From contig NZ_LT635783.1 in NCBI RefSeq assembly GCF_900128455.1, forward strand, positions 3,780,359 to 3,844,358: DNA of 64,000 nucleotides, given 5' to 3'. The stretch is from Bacteroides mediterraneensis (GTDB lineage: Bacteria > Bacteroidota > Bacteroidia > Bacteroidales > Bacteroidaceae). A program made the position numbers and the translations under genes. Shown here piece after piece: positions 1 to 9,318 of this stretch (position 1 is the stretch's first letter; each line of letters opens with the position of its first letter). A model generated the notes under the pieces. That model did no database searches. It saw nothing but the letters and a program-made list of their open reading frames with translations, and was not told where the DNA came from.

Positions 1-698
1 GCTGCACACACGAAGAAACCGGCTGAACAACCGTCATGCAACGGGAAAAACCGGTGGAGACACAGAAAAATCTATCCATACTTGGGCTGTATTTTTTCAA
101 AGGGCGGAGAAAAAACTGAAAAGAATTCGTTTCTGCCCCCCCCAAAAAATCCATGGTCTTCCGGATCTGCTTCCCGGAAACAGTCATTTTTATGCCAGCA
201 GGAGAACAGAAACTTCCCAGGAACTGCCAATTTTATGTCATCCAAAGGACATAAATTTCCCGGATATGACCATTTTCATGCCAATCGGAAGACGAAAAAA
301 ATAAATCTGACAACCTTTTTCTTCGCCCCGCTGGGAAATCCCGACCGGAATTCCTTTCCAGAAAGGCAGAAAATCCGAAAAAAATTTCCTGAAAAACTGG
401 AAACGGAGCTACAGCTCCAGAACCGGTTTTTTCCATGTGGCAAGGCAAATGGCACTACGGAAATCTCCCACCGCAAGGACATTTTTGCACAGGAAGACCC
501 GCATTTTTTATGTTTCCTTACCAGGTAATACTGACGGAAGTTTTTATTCCGCCAAAAAAATCAGAAAAGACTTCCGATAAAACAGAAAACAAAGACAGTA
601 AAGCCTGTCCCAAAATTGTGATTTTTCCATGCAGCACAACCTGAATCACCTCGACAATTTAAAACTACAGGCACATTCTTTCCCAAGACTCATGATAG
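1..698. other. Gene-free stretch rich in GGAA/TTCC motifs
   Basis: I see no convincing gene here. The longest open frame (82-528, plus) gives a low-complexity Phe/Lys/Pro/Asn-rich product with no recognisable domain, and its opposite strand is also open. The sequence has many short inverted repeats, for example TTTATGTC...GACATAAA near 234-257 and GGAGCT-AC-AGCTCC near 406-419, plus homopolymer runs. It may be decayed repeat DNA related to the palindromic element that follows at 701. No promoter with a good -33/-7 pair was found. Confidence 0.5.
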
Positions 699-700
699 TT

Positions 701-803
701 TTTATGTTTTTCTACCGGGAAACATACGTTTTCCCCGTCGGAAACCTACGTTTCACGGCAGGAAAACGTACGGCTCCCCTACCGTAAACATGGAAAACAT
801 AAA
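701..803. repeat. Nested-palindrome element, copy A
   Basis: Copy A of a dispersed intergenic family of about 100 bp. The ends are an exact 10-bp inverted repeat (TTTATGTTTT at 701-710, AAAACATAAA at 794-803). Between them lie three imperfect palindromes built on a GGAAAC-nTAC-GTTTCC core (about 718-736, 739-756, 759-777). This is the most diverged of the four copies. It sits about 200 bp downstream of the small RNA gene at 1009-1070, on the side towards which that RNA is transcribed. No coding capacity. It could be a MITE-like or REP-like element; the mobilising enzyme, if any, is not in this window. Confidence 0.75.
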
Positions 804-1008
804 GGCAGCGAAAGGTTATCCTACCGACATTACTAGAATACAGCACGCATAAAGGGAAAACAAACGGACCGCTTACAAGGTACAAGGAAAGAACGGAAAG
901 GCCGCTCATGGGAAAAACTGAAGAAACGGCTTACAAAAAACATTCAGGAAAACAGACAGATAAAGACTGTTCAAGCATCAGAAAAAAGGAAACCTCACAT
1001 AAGGACAT

Positions 1009-1070
1009 AAAAAAAGGAGTTCCGCTGAACTCCAACCTTTGTTAACCTTAAATCTAATACTATGAAAAAC
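1009..1070 (-). ncRNA. Small RNA, three-copy family, copy 1
   Basis: A predicted 62-nt transcript on the minus strand. Its promoter has the -7 box TACTTTTG (plus-strand 1077-1084) and TTTG (1104-1107), exactly 19 bp apart. It ends with the hairpin GGAGTTCAGCGGAACTCC (1016-1033) and a run of seven U (1009-1015), a textbook intrinsic terminator. The body is identical or nearly so in copies at 5462-5523 and 10440-10501, while DNA upstream of the -33 box is unrelated, so promoter and RNA are the conserved unit. It lies downstream of the eno terminator, so it is not simply an eno 3' fragment. The transcript start is placed about 7 nt after the -7 box by analogy, not measured. Confidence 0.8.
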
Positions 1071-1076
1071 ACAGTG

Positions 1077-1107
1077 CAAAAGTAAACATTCCGGTTGAAA
1101 CCACAAA
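1077..1107 (-). promoter_or_regulatory. Promoter of small RNA copy 1
   Basis: On the minus strand, TTTG (1104-1107), a 19-bp spacer and TACTTTTG (1077-1084) match the Bacteroidetes sigma-ABfr promoter (TTTG at -33, TAnnTTTG at -7). The same spacing occurs at the other two copies. Confidence 0.8.
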
Positions 1108-1190
1108 AGAAACAGCTGAAAAGTTATGTTTTACAACACACATTAACCATCTGACTTACTCCGATTAAATCCCTTAACAAAAGTATTAAA

Positions 1191-1225
1191 CAAAAAGAAT
1201 ACAGAACCGCCTGCGGCAGTCCTGT
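1191..1225 (-). terminator. eno terminator
   Basis: On the minus strand an 11-bp stem (ACAGGACTGCC with GGCGGTTCTGT, including G-U pairs) closes a 3-nt loop and is followed by ATTCTTTTT. It sits just past the eno stop codon. The plus strand also has a T run after the hairpin, so it may work in both directions. Confidence 0.8.
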
Positions 1226-1255
1226 ATTTTTTTCATGGCTAAATGAATCTTTAAA

Positions 1256-2578
<1,323 letters not shown>

Positions 2579-2620
2579 CTACGCACGACGCAATACCTTG
2601 AAATAGGTATTTTACCTTAC

Positions 2621-2663
2621 AAAAAAAGGACTGCCGCTGAAAAAACAGCCACAGCCCTTCTTT
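2621..2663 (-). terminator. Rubrerythrin terminator
   Basis: On the minus strand, AAGGGCTGTGGCTG pairs imperfectly with CAGCGGCAGTCCTT around a U-rich loop and is followed by seven T. It separates rbr from eno. Confidence 0.8.
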
Positions 2664-2685
2664 GTTGTCATGCAATCAAAATGGA

Positions 2686-3264
2686 TTAGTAATTATTTTT
2701 CTTCACTTCAAAATAAGCCTGTGGATGCAAGCAAGCCGGACATACCTCGGGAGCTTCCTTTCCTACATAAATATAACCGCAGTTACGGCACTGCCATACC
2801 ACTTCCACGTCTTTCTTGAATACGGTTTCATCTTCAATATTCTTCACGAAAGCCAGGTATCTTTCTTCGTGTCCCTTTTCGGCTACAGCAATTTCACGAT
2901 ACATCTTTGCGATGGCCGGAAAACCTTCTTCGTCGGCAATGTCGGCAAATTTCGGATAATCCAGACTCCACTCTTCATTCTCGCCTGCAGCTGCAGCCTT
3001 CAAATTTTCCAATGTAGAACCGATTACTCCGGCAGGATAGCTGGCTGTAATTTCCACCATTCCACCTTCCAACCACTTAAACATTCTCTTGGCGTGTTCC
3101 TTTTCCTGTTCAGCAGTTTCCAAGAAAATAGCTGAAATCTGTTCGAAACCTTCTTTCTTAGCTGCACTCGCAAAATAAGTATAGCGCATTCTGGCTTGTG
3201 ATTCACCTGCAAAAGAGATTGCCAAATTTTTCTCGGTTCTTGTTCCTTTAATGCTTTTTCCCAT
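2686..3264 (-). CDS. rbr: Rubrerythrin
   Basis: A non-haem diiron peroxidase of the oxidative-stress defence of anaerobes: it reduces hydrogen peroxide with electrons from rubredoxin/NADH. The 192-residue protein has the ferritin-like four-helix domain first, with iron-ligand motifs such as FAGESQARMRY and ETAEQEKEHAKRM and the later EIAVAEKGHEERY. It ends in a rubredoxin-like FeS4 domain with CRNCG (C159, C162) and CPAC (C175, C178). Both domains are complete. Upstream are a -7 box TATATTTG and a perfect 7-1-7 dyad typical of PerR operators, suggesting peroxide-responsive control. It is monocistronic, flanked by the terminator at 2621-2663. Confidence 0.96.
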   Translation of the reverse strand: MGKSIKGTRTEKNLAISFAGESQARMRYTYFASAAKKEGFEQISAIFLETAEQEKEHAKRMFKWLEGGMVEITASYPAGVIGSTLENLKAAAAGENEEWSLDYPKFADIADEEGFPAIAKMYREIAVAEKGHEERYLAFVKNIEDETVFKKDVEVVWQCRNCGYIYVGKEAPEVCPACLHPQAYFEVKKNNY

Positions 3265-3315
3265 ATCTATTAGTTATTAAGTTGATGAATAAATTACGTT
3301 TTTAGGTTTACGCCA

Positions 3316-3354
3316 CAAATATAGTAGTTTTATTCAAATTTGTAATAATTACAA
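3316..3354 (-). promoter_or_regulatory. rbr promoter with PerR/Fur-type dyad
   Basis: The -7 box TATATTTG is read on the minus strand from 3316-3323. The inverted repeat TTGTAAT-A-ATTACAA occupies 3340-3354, over the expected -33 region. It is a perfect 7-1-7 palindrome close to the known PerR box TTATAATnATTATAA. Repression by a PerR-like peroxide sensor is inferred from the sequence and from the gene it controls; no perR gene lies in this window. Confidence 0.6.
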
Positions 3355-3624
3355 TTTTATTTTTCTATTTTATTAACGTTTCATCTTATATATAACAAGG
3401 TATTTATCTATAAAACAAAACACAATGAAAAATGGTTTTCCCGGTTGACCATAAATAACGCCTGCGGAACAAAGTTTCATCTACATGACATTTTTTGAGT
3501 CAAACCAGACGCCTTTCACCCTCCACCCTATCTTTTTCAAAGATAATTAAAATAAAGGTCGCTCAAATATAAGAAAATATATACTTTTGTGCTTCTTTTT
3601 AAATTAGTAACATTTTTAAGATAG

Positions 3625-5319
3625 ATGAAAGGATTAGAATTCAGACCCAAACTTTTCACCATGATGAAAACCTATACCAAGGCCGACCTGATGACCGACC
3701 TGATGGCAGGTGTCATCGTGGGAATTGTTGCTCTGCCATTAGCCATTGCTTTTGGTATTGCTTCCGGAGTAAGTCCGGAAAAAGGAATCATCACAGCCAT
3801 TGTGGCCGGTTTTATCATCTCGTTTCTGGGAGGAAGCAAGGTACAGATTGGCGGACCGACCGGTGCTTTTATTGTCATCATTTATGGCATTATCCAACAG
3901 TACGGAATCGAAGGACTGATGGTAGCCACCATGATGGCCGGTATTCTCCTTATATTATTAGGAGTATTTAAACTGGGGACCATTATCAAATTTATTCCCT
4001 ATCCCATCATTATCGGCTTTACCAGCGGTATTGCCGTCACGATTTTCACCACCCAGATTGCCGATATTTTCGGACTGGATTTCCAAGGTGAGAAAGTACC
4101 GGGAGATTTCATTGGAAAATGGATTCTTTATTTCCATCACTTCGATACGGTTAATTGGTGGAATGTCATAGTGAGTGTGGTCAGCGTGTTCATCATTGCC
4201 GTCACTCCCAAATTCTCTAAAAAGATTCCGGGGTCATTGGTAGCTATCATTCTGGTAACCGTAGGAGTCTACTACCTGAAAATATATGGAGGAATCACCT
4301 GCATCGACACCATCGGCGACCGTTTCAGCATCAAGTCACAACTTCCAGAAGCAGCCGTTCCGGCACTCGATTGGGAAGCCATCAAAAACCTGTTTCCTGT
4401 AGCCATCACCATTGCTGTACTGGGAGCTATCGAATCGCTGCTTTCGGCTGCAGTGGCCGACGGTGTCATCGGCGACCGTCATGATTCCAATACGGAACTC
4501 ATCGCCCAAGGTATCGCCAACTTTGTATCCCCTATCTTCGGAGGTATTCCTGCCACTGGAGCCATTGCCCGCACGATGACCAATATCAATAACGGAGGCA
4601 AGTCGCCCGTTGCCGGTATCGTGCATGCCGTAGTGTTGCTGCTCATCCTCCTTTTCCTGATGCCCCTGGCACAATATATTCCGATGGCCTGCCTGGCCGG
4701 CGTACTGGTCATTGTTTCTTATAACATGAGTGGATGGAGGGTGTTCAAAGGACTGTTGAAAAACCCAAAGTCGGATGTAGTAGTACTGCTCATTACCTTC
4801 TTCCTGACGGTTATCTTCGATTTGACAGTAGCCATTGAAGTCGGTCTGGTCATTGCCTGTATACTATTCATGAAGCGTGTCATGGAAACAACCAAGATTT
4901 CTGTCATTACAGACGAAATAGACCCCAACAACGAATCTGACCTGGAAGTACACGAAGAACATCTGGTCATCCCGCAAGGCGTGGAAGTATATGAAATCAA
5001 TGGTCCGTATTTCTTCGGTATCGCCACCAAGTTCGAAGAAATCATGTCCCGGTTGGGCGACCGTCCGAAAATCCGCATCATCCGTATGCGAAAAGTTCCT
5101 TTCATTGATTCCACAGGTATCCATAACCTCACGACCCTATGTGAAATGTCACAAAAAGAAAACATTCACATCATCCTGTCGGGTGTCAATGAGAAAGTAC
5201 ATCAAGTGCTGGAAAAATCCGGCTTTTATGAACTGCTTGGAAAAGAAAATATCTGTAGCAACATCAATGAAGCATTGGAAGTAGCCACCAAGGAAATAGC
5301 TGAAATCAACGCAAAATAA
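3625..5319 (+). CDS. SulP-family anion transporter with STAS domain
   Basis: Inner-membrane secondary transporter of the SLC26/SulP family. Residues about 20-430 are a run of hydrophobic segments with the family features ADLMAGV-type entry (DLMTDLMAGVIVG), LPLAIAFGIASG and a GGPTGAF region. Residues about 445-555 form a cytoplasmic STAS domain with the anti-sigma-antagonist-like motif PFIDSTGIHNL, the D-S-T-G serine site. Length (564) is typical. The substrate cannot be read from sequence: sulfate, bicarbonate and other anions are all carried by relatives. A -7 box TACTTTTG at 3582-3589 gives a leader of about 30 nt; the -33 box is weak. It is divergent from rbr and monocistronic. Confidence 0.93.
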   Translation: MKGLEFRPKLFTMMKTYTKADLMTDLMAGVIVGIVALPLAIAFGIASGVSPEKGIITAIVAGFIISFLGGSKVQIGGPTGAFIVIIYGIIQQYGIEGLMVATMMAGILLILLGVFKLGTIIKFIPYPIIIGFTSGIAVTIFTTQIADIFGLDFQGEKVPGDFIGKWILYFHHFDTVNWWNVIVSVVSVFIIAVTPKFSKKIPGSLVAIILVTVGVYYLKIYGGITCIDTIGDRFSIKSQLPEAAVPALDWEAIKNLFPVAITIAVLGAIESLLSAAVADGVIGDRHDSNTELIAQGIANFVSPIFGGIPATGAIARTMTNINNGGKSPVAGIVHAVVLLLILLFLMPLAQYIPMACLAGVLVIVSYNMSGWRVFKGLLKNPKSDVVVLLITFFLTVIFDLTVAIEVGLVIACILFMKRVMETTKISVITDEIDPNNESDLEVHEEHLVIPQGVEVYEINGPYFFGIATKFEEIMSRLGDRPKIRIIRMRKVPFIDSTGIHNLTTLCEMSQKENIHIILSGVNEKVHQVLEKSGFYELLGKENICSNINEALEVATKEIAEINAK

Positions 5320-5329
5320 AAAGTTAAAA

Positions 5330-5377
5330 TAAAAACCCCCATTCTGTTAAAATCAAAATAGGATTTAACAGAATGGG
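5330..5377 (-). terminator. Terminator for convergent transcription
   Basis: CCCATTCTGTTAAA (5338-5351) pairs with TTTAACAGAATGGG (5364-5377). On the minus strand the stem is followed by GGTTTTTATTTT, a good T tract, so it best serves the barrel-protein gene that reads leftwards from 7585. On the plus strand it may also end sulP transcription, though the T tract there is poor. If used on the minus strand, that transcript runs through the small RNA locus at 5462-5523. Confidence 0.75.
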
Positions 5378-5424
5378 AGTTTCCTTTAAATCATGTTATA
5401 AAGTCCATTATTTTAACCTCAGGA

Positions 5425-5455
5425 CTTGTATTATTCCGAGAATTCCGTACCTTTG
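5425..5455 (+). promoter_or_regulatory. Promoter of small RNA copy 2
   Basis: CTTG (5425-5428), a 19-bp spacer and TACCTTTG (5448-5455). Spacing and -7 sequence match the promoters of the other two copies. Confidence 0.75.
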
Positions 5456-5461
5456 TACTGT

Positions 5462-5523
5462 GTTTTTCATAGTATTAGATTTAAGGTTAACAAAGGTTGG
5501 AGTACAGCGGTACTCCTTTTTTT
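5462..5523 (+). ncRNA. Small RNA, three-copy family, copy 2
   Basis: A predicted 62-nt RNA ending with the hairpin GGAGTACAGCGGTACTCC (5499-5516) and seven T (5517-5523). Relative to copies 1 and 3 the innermost stem pair is swapped (A-T for T-A) on both sides, a compensatory change that supports a functional RNA hairpin; the rest of the body is the same. It lies between the convergent sulP and barrel-protein genes, 19 nt before the stop codon of the latter. The leftward transcript of that gene would therefore carry an exact antisense copy of this RNA. Confidence 0.8.
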
Positions 5524-5542
5524 ATGTCCTTACTTTAGAAAA

Positions 5543-7585
5543 TCACCACTTAAACCGCACCTGAAACTGTAAATCATATTTTTGGTTTCCCTGAATTTCT
5601 TCTGCTCCCGAACCAATCAAGTTCCGGTCTCTGTAATGTGTCCATCCCCATTTCATCTGAAAAAACACCCGTTTCTTCCAGTTATAATCCATTCCTACAG
5701 CCAACCGTTCTCCTTTTCCATACAAGGCCCTCATGGAAAACGCATACAACAATCCCTGTTCATACAGATACACTCGTGAAGCATAATCCTCTGTACGAAA
5801 CCAAACCCCACTCAAAAAAGTCCGTACATTCCAACGAGGTATTTCCAATTTCAGACTACTCCCCAACGCCACTCCATTGGATACTTCTTTCCGGAACACG
5901 GATGAACGCACATATTCCACCACCGTTTTCCACTGCGTCCATTTCACCGGTGAATAAGTCAGCTGATAATGCAGACGCTGCCGGATATCAGGTAACACAT
6001 ACTTCTCTTCATCCGACTCTTTATAGTTTTTAGCCTTATTCTTATAACTGTATTTTATCCACATATCCAGTGAATTTAACGGTGAATAAGATAGTTGAAA
6101 TACTACCTCCATCCCTGTAGTTTTCCGCTTGTCCACCAAATAACGATACCATGGAAAATAAAAGAAATCTCCGGAACACAATAGCTTGATATTCCGTAAA
6201 AAGCTTGTTTCCAGTCCAATAAAAATTCCGGTTTCATTTTGCAACTTGGAATTTTCACCAAAAGCATTGCCGTATAAACTCTGGTATTTTTTATCATAAT
6301 ACCTGTTAATAACTACCCATGAAGTATTCACAGTCGGTGAATAAGTCAGCTGGTTCAATGTAGCGACCTTACCCTGCTTATCAATGGCCGTTTCCCCGGA
6401 AAAAATAAACTTCCCCTTATACCATTTATAATTCACACCAACATTATAGAAATACTTTCCCCGAGGATAATAACGGTTATACAATCTTTCCGCCGGATTC
6501 AACACCTTGTTGAAAACATTATAAACAACCGTCAGTCCACCTTCAAAATACTTTCCATCATAACATAAATTACTACCTGCCAAGGTATTGAAAATTGTAT
6601 TTTTCTTTTCCATATCTTTTTTCAGACGATGATACCCATCGGTTTTCAATGTAGTTATACACCCATTATCCACCGTAGCATCCTGATTGCGTAAAGACAA
6701 GAATCCGGTCCATACCCAGCGTTCATGCCACTTCCAGGAAACTCCTGCCCCTTGCAAATAGTTTGCCTCGTTCATGGAAGTATACCTACTCAATCCTTTT
6801 CCCACACGATTCAATGCCGAAAAGGAAGTATATTTTCCCATTCCGAACCCCATGTTCATTACCAGTCCGTAACCAAAACTGGCTTTATAGTGGCCTAATA
6901 CTAACGTATGCAAATGTCCGAAATCCTTTAGTTGCACCGATGCACTGTAAAAATCAAACCCCTTCCGGTTATAACGATTGAAAAAAGGTTCACCCGCATC
7001 TTTTTCGGCCGCAAAACTGACAGCTATTTTATCCCTGTACTGCAATCTGTACCTCAAATTCACATAAAAAGGATCTCCGTAATACCGTTTCGAGGACAGC
7101 TTATCCTCTTGTCCGGAAGGAATGTCCGCATACCCCGCCTTCTTGTTCAACGGATAATCAGTCCTTATCCACATTTCCTGACGGCGATATTTCCAAAAAT
7201 TTCTCCAAGAGAAACGTTCCCGGCGATTCGTCTCGCCTACATAAAGAAAATCTTCCAGAAACAAACGCGTCTGACGATCCATCCCTTCCACTCCCCACAA
7301 TTCATTCAAACTGACCAGCGGTCCGTGTTTATACACATAATACAGCAGATTTTCAATTATCCGGTCGGACAAGAACGGTAACTGCTGTAACTCTTCCTTC
7401 GTCACGGCATTCACGTTAAAAGGATGTTCGGCCAGCTCGCTCAACTCCTCGTACCTCTCTTCCCAAGAAACCGCACTCTCCTCTTCTCCCATCTGTTCCT
7501 CCCATTCCATCCACGAAGATTGCCCATACAGATTTAAACCACTAAAAACGACTGATACACAGAGATAAACAAACCTTTTCCACAT
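5543..7585 (-). CDS. Exported helix-hairpin-helix / beta-barrel protein
   Basis: 680 residues starting at the ATG at 7585 (MWKRFVYLCVSVVFSG, a signal peptide cleaved near LYGQ). A GTG seven codons upstream is possible but would push charged residues ahead of the signal. After an acidic stretch, residues about 50-105 resemble ComEA-like helix-hairpin-helix DNA-binding repeats (NVNAVTKEELQQLPFLSD, then SLNELWGVEGMD). The rest, about 550 residues, alternates aromatic and polar residues in strand-like blocks and ends in FKW, as outer-membrane beta-barrels do. Similar proteins are annotated in Bacteroidales as helix-hairpin-helix domain-containing proteins of unknown role. A part in DNA binding or uptake at the envelope is only a guess. 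Confidence 0.8.
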   Translation of the reverse strand: MWKRFVYLCVSVVFSGLNLYGQSSWMEWEEQMGEEESAVSWEERYEELSELAEHPFNVNAVTKEELQQLPFLSDRIIENLLYYVYKHGPLVSLNELWGVEGMDRQTRLFLEDFLYVGETNRRERFSWRNFWKYRRQEMWIRTDYPLNKKAGYADIPSGQEDKLSSKRYYGDPFYVNLRYRLQYRDKIAVSFAAEKDAGEPFFNRYNRKGFDFYSASVQLKDFGHLHTLVLGHYKASFGYGLVMNMGFGMGKYTSFSALNRVGKGLSRYTSMNEANYLQGAGVSWKWHERWVWTGFLSLRNQDATVDNGCITTLKTDGYHRLKKDMEKKNTIFNTLAGSNLCYDGKYFEGGLTVVYNVFNKVLNPAERLYNRYYPRGKYFYNVGVNYKWYKGKFIFSGETAIDKQGKVATLNQLTYSPTVNTSWVVINRYYDKKYQSLYGNAFGENSKLQNETGIFIGLETSFLRNIKLLCSGDFFYFPWYRYLVDKRKTTGMEVVFQLSYSPLNSLDMWIKYSYKNKAKNYKESDEEKYVLPDIRQRLHYQLTYSPVKWTQWKTVVEYVRSSVFRKEVSNGVALGSSLKLEIPRWNVRTFLSGVWFRTEDYASRVYLYEQGLLYAFSMRALYGKGERLAVGMDYNWKKRVFFQMKWGWTHYRDRNLIGSGAEEIQGNQKYDLQFQVRFKW

Positions 7586-7665
7586 GTTATTCACAAGGTT
7601 ATACACATCCTATAAATACGTTAATTATGCCACGTAATCTGAATATTATTTCTATTTTTGCGTAT

Positions 7666-8268
7666 ATGAAAAAGAGTCTCTACATATTCATGATTCTGTG
7701 GCTAAGCAGCTGCCTCTATACACATGCCCAGAAATTGACCCCTACAGTGATTATAGGTCATAAAGTCCCTGTATGCGTCTATAAAGGAGACACTATACCT
7801 TGTATAACGCTAAGAAACATTTACGTTTACCCGAAACTCAAGTTTAAAAACAAAAAGCAAGAAAGATATTACTATAAACTGGTCCGCGATGTAAAAAAGA
7901 CGCTACCTCTGGCCAAGGAAATCAAAAGAGCGGTGATTGAAACGTATGAGTATATGGAAACCCTACCCAATCAGAAAGCCAGAGAGCAACACATGAAACT
8001 GGTGGAAAAAGGGTTGAAACAACAGTACACCCCTCGCATGAAGAAACTCACCTTCTCACAAGGCAAACTGTTGATCAAGCTGGTCAACCGAGAATGCAAC
8101 CAGTCCTCCTATCAACTGGTCAAGGCCTTCATGGGACCTTTCAAAGCCGGATTTTATCAGGCGTTCGCTGCCCTGTTCGGAGCCAGCCTGAAAAAAGAAT
8201 ACCATCCTGAAGATGACGACAAGATGGTAGAAAGAGTCGTTACACTGGTCGAAAACGGACAGTTATAA
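7666..8268 (+). CDS. DUF4294 family exported protein
   Basis: A protein of 200 residues with a signal peptide (MKKSLYIFMILWLSSCLYTHAQ). The body is rich in Lys/Arg, with the family-like blocks LKFKNKKQERYYYKLVRDVKK, FSQGKLLIKLVNRECNQSSY and KAFMGPFKAGFYQ. I recognise this as DUF4294, a Bacteroidetes family with no established function. A reading frame open from 7627 would add 13 residues ahead of the signal peptide. I prefer 7666 because the -7 box TATTTTTG at 7653-7660 places transcription start at or within a few bases of this ATG, which would make the mRNA leaderless or nearly so. Divergent from the barrel protein. Confidence 0.85.
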   Translation: MKKSLYIFMILWLSSCLYTHAQKLTPTVIIGHKVPVCVYKGDTIPCITLRNIYVYPKLKFKNKKQERYYYKLVRDVKKTLPLAKEIKRAVIETYEYMETLPNQKAREQHMKLVEKGLKQQYTPRMKKLTFSQGKLLIKLVNRECNQSSYQLVKAFMGPFKAGFYQAFAALFGASLKKEYHPEDDDKMVERVVTLVENGQL

Positions 8269-8321
8269 TATTATAAATCAATAAATTAACAAGTTATCAA
8301 TAGGATATTCACAAGCGGTGT

Positions 8322-8867
8322 TCAACGCAGTTTGAACAGTTTGTGCGCAAACTCCCATATCATGATACCTGCCGTGACAGACACGTTCAAGGAATGTTTT
8401 GTGCCATACTGAGGAATCTCAATGCATCCGTCGGACATATTCACCACTTCCTGCTGCACACCTTTCACTTCATTTCCCAGCACAATGGCATATTTCTTCC
8501 CCTTCTCCAATGCCAGCTCATCCAGCAAGGTACTCCCCTCGCACTGTTCGATAGAGAGCACGGTATACCCCATCTCATGCAGTTCATTCACAGCATCTTG
8601 CGTGTGGGAAAAATATTTCCAGTCGACCGTATATTCTGCTCCCAGCGCCGTCTTATGCATTTCCGGATGAGGAGGAGTAGCCGTAATGCCACAAAGATAA
8701 ATACTGTTCACCAGGAAAGCGTCCGATGTACGGAATACCGCTCCAATATTGTGCAGACTGCGCACTTCATCCAGCACCACCACCAACGGCAGCTTATCTG
8801 CTTCCTTAAACTCCTCCACCGTCAGGCGGTTCATCTCCGTCACCTTCAATTTCCTTAATTCGGCCAT
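8322..8867 (-). CDS. SpoU/TrmH-family RNA 2'-O-methyltransferase
   Basis: 181 residues forming the SPOUT knot domain that transfers a methyl group from SAM to a ribose in tRNA or rRNA. Motif 1 is HNIGAVFRTSDAF, motif 2 is IVLGNEVKGV and motif 3 is IPQYGTKHSLNVSVTAGI, all complete. The short N-terminus lacks the extra RNA-binding domain of larger TrmH/RlmB proteins, so the exact target is unknown. The frame is open upstream to 9002, but the start at 8867 (MAELRKLKV) is supported by a -7 box TATCTTTG (plus-strand 8897-8904), which would lie inside the longer version. Confidence 0.9.
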   Translation of the reverse strand: MAELRKLKVTEMNRLTVEEFKEADKLPLVVVLDEVRSLHNIGAVFRTSDAFLVNSIYLCGITATPPHPEMHKTALGAEYTVDWKYFSHTQDAVNELHEMGYTVLSIEQCEGSTLLDELALEKGKKYAIVLGNEVKGVQQEVVNMSDGCIEIPQYGTKHSLNVSVTAGIMIWEFAHKLFKLR

Positions 8868-9109
8868 AATTCCTATCTTTGAAATACGTTCGGCTGCAAA
8901 GATAAAAACTATATTCATAACCCTGTTGAAAACGGTGGAAAAGGTGTAAAAAACGAGCGCATAGAAAATGAAAATTATTTCTTGCAAGATTCCACAAATC
9001 AATTATAGCAGGCTTGAAACCAACAATCCAAAAAACTTAGAAATAATTTTCACTGACAGTTTAAACACATTCTTATTGAATTTTCAGAAATGAATCACCG
9101 AAAAGTTTT

Positions 9110-9318
9110 TAACTTTGCAACGTATCAACAATTTGTTAATAGAATCAGTAAAGATAATGATATCAATCAGTAAGCCTGTTTATGAGTGACTGATATCCTT
9201 CACCTCAAAGATGATAACGGAAAAACAAAAAAAGAAGCATCATTTTTACGAACACTATTAACGGGATATTATCAGTATCATATTTTCTTTTAAAAAGAAG
9301 AAAAAATATAATCTAATA
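9110..9318 (+). promoter_or_regulatory. nadA promoter and long leader
   Basis: The best -7 box upstream of nadA is TAACTTTG (9110-9117), giving an untranslated leader of about 195 nt. The leader holds a possible stem GATATCA (9159-9165) with TGATATC (9191-9197), and a weak A/T hairpin just before the start codon. No riboswitch class I know was recognised. Between 9003 and 9109 I see nothing else. Confidence 0.4.

Noticed and set aside
82..528. 148-codon plus-strand open frame
   Set aside because: Low-complexity product with no domain; the other strand is also open and no promoter or start context is present.
7587..7607. Two DnaA-box-like 9-mers (TTATTCACA, TTATACACA), others near 12050 and 18992
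   Set aside because: TTATnCACA is expected a few times by chance in 64 kb of A/T-rich DNA; they overlap genes or are scattered and no origin features accompany them.
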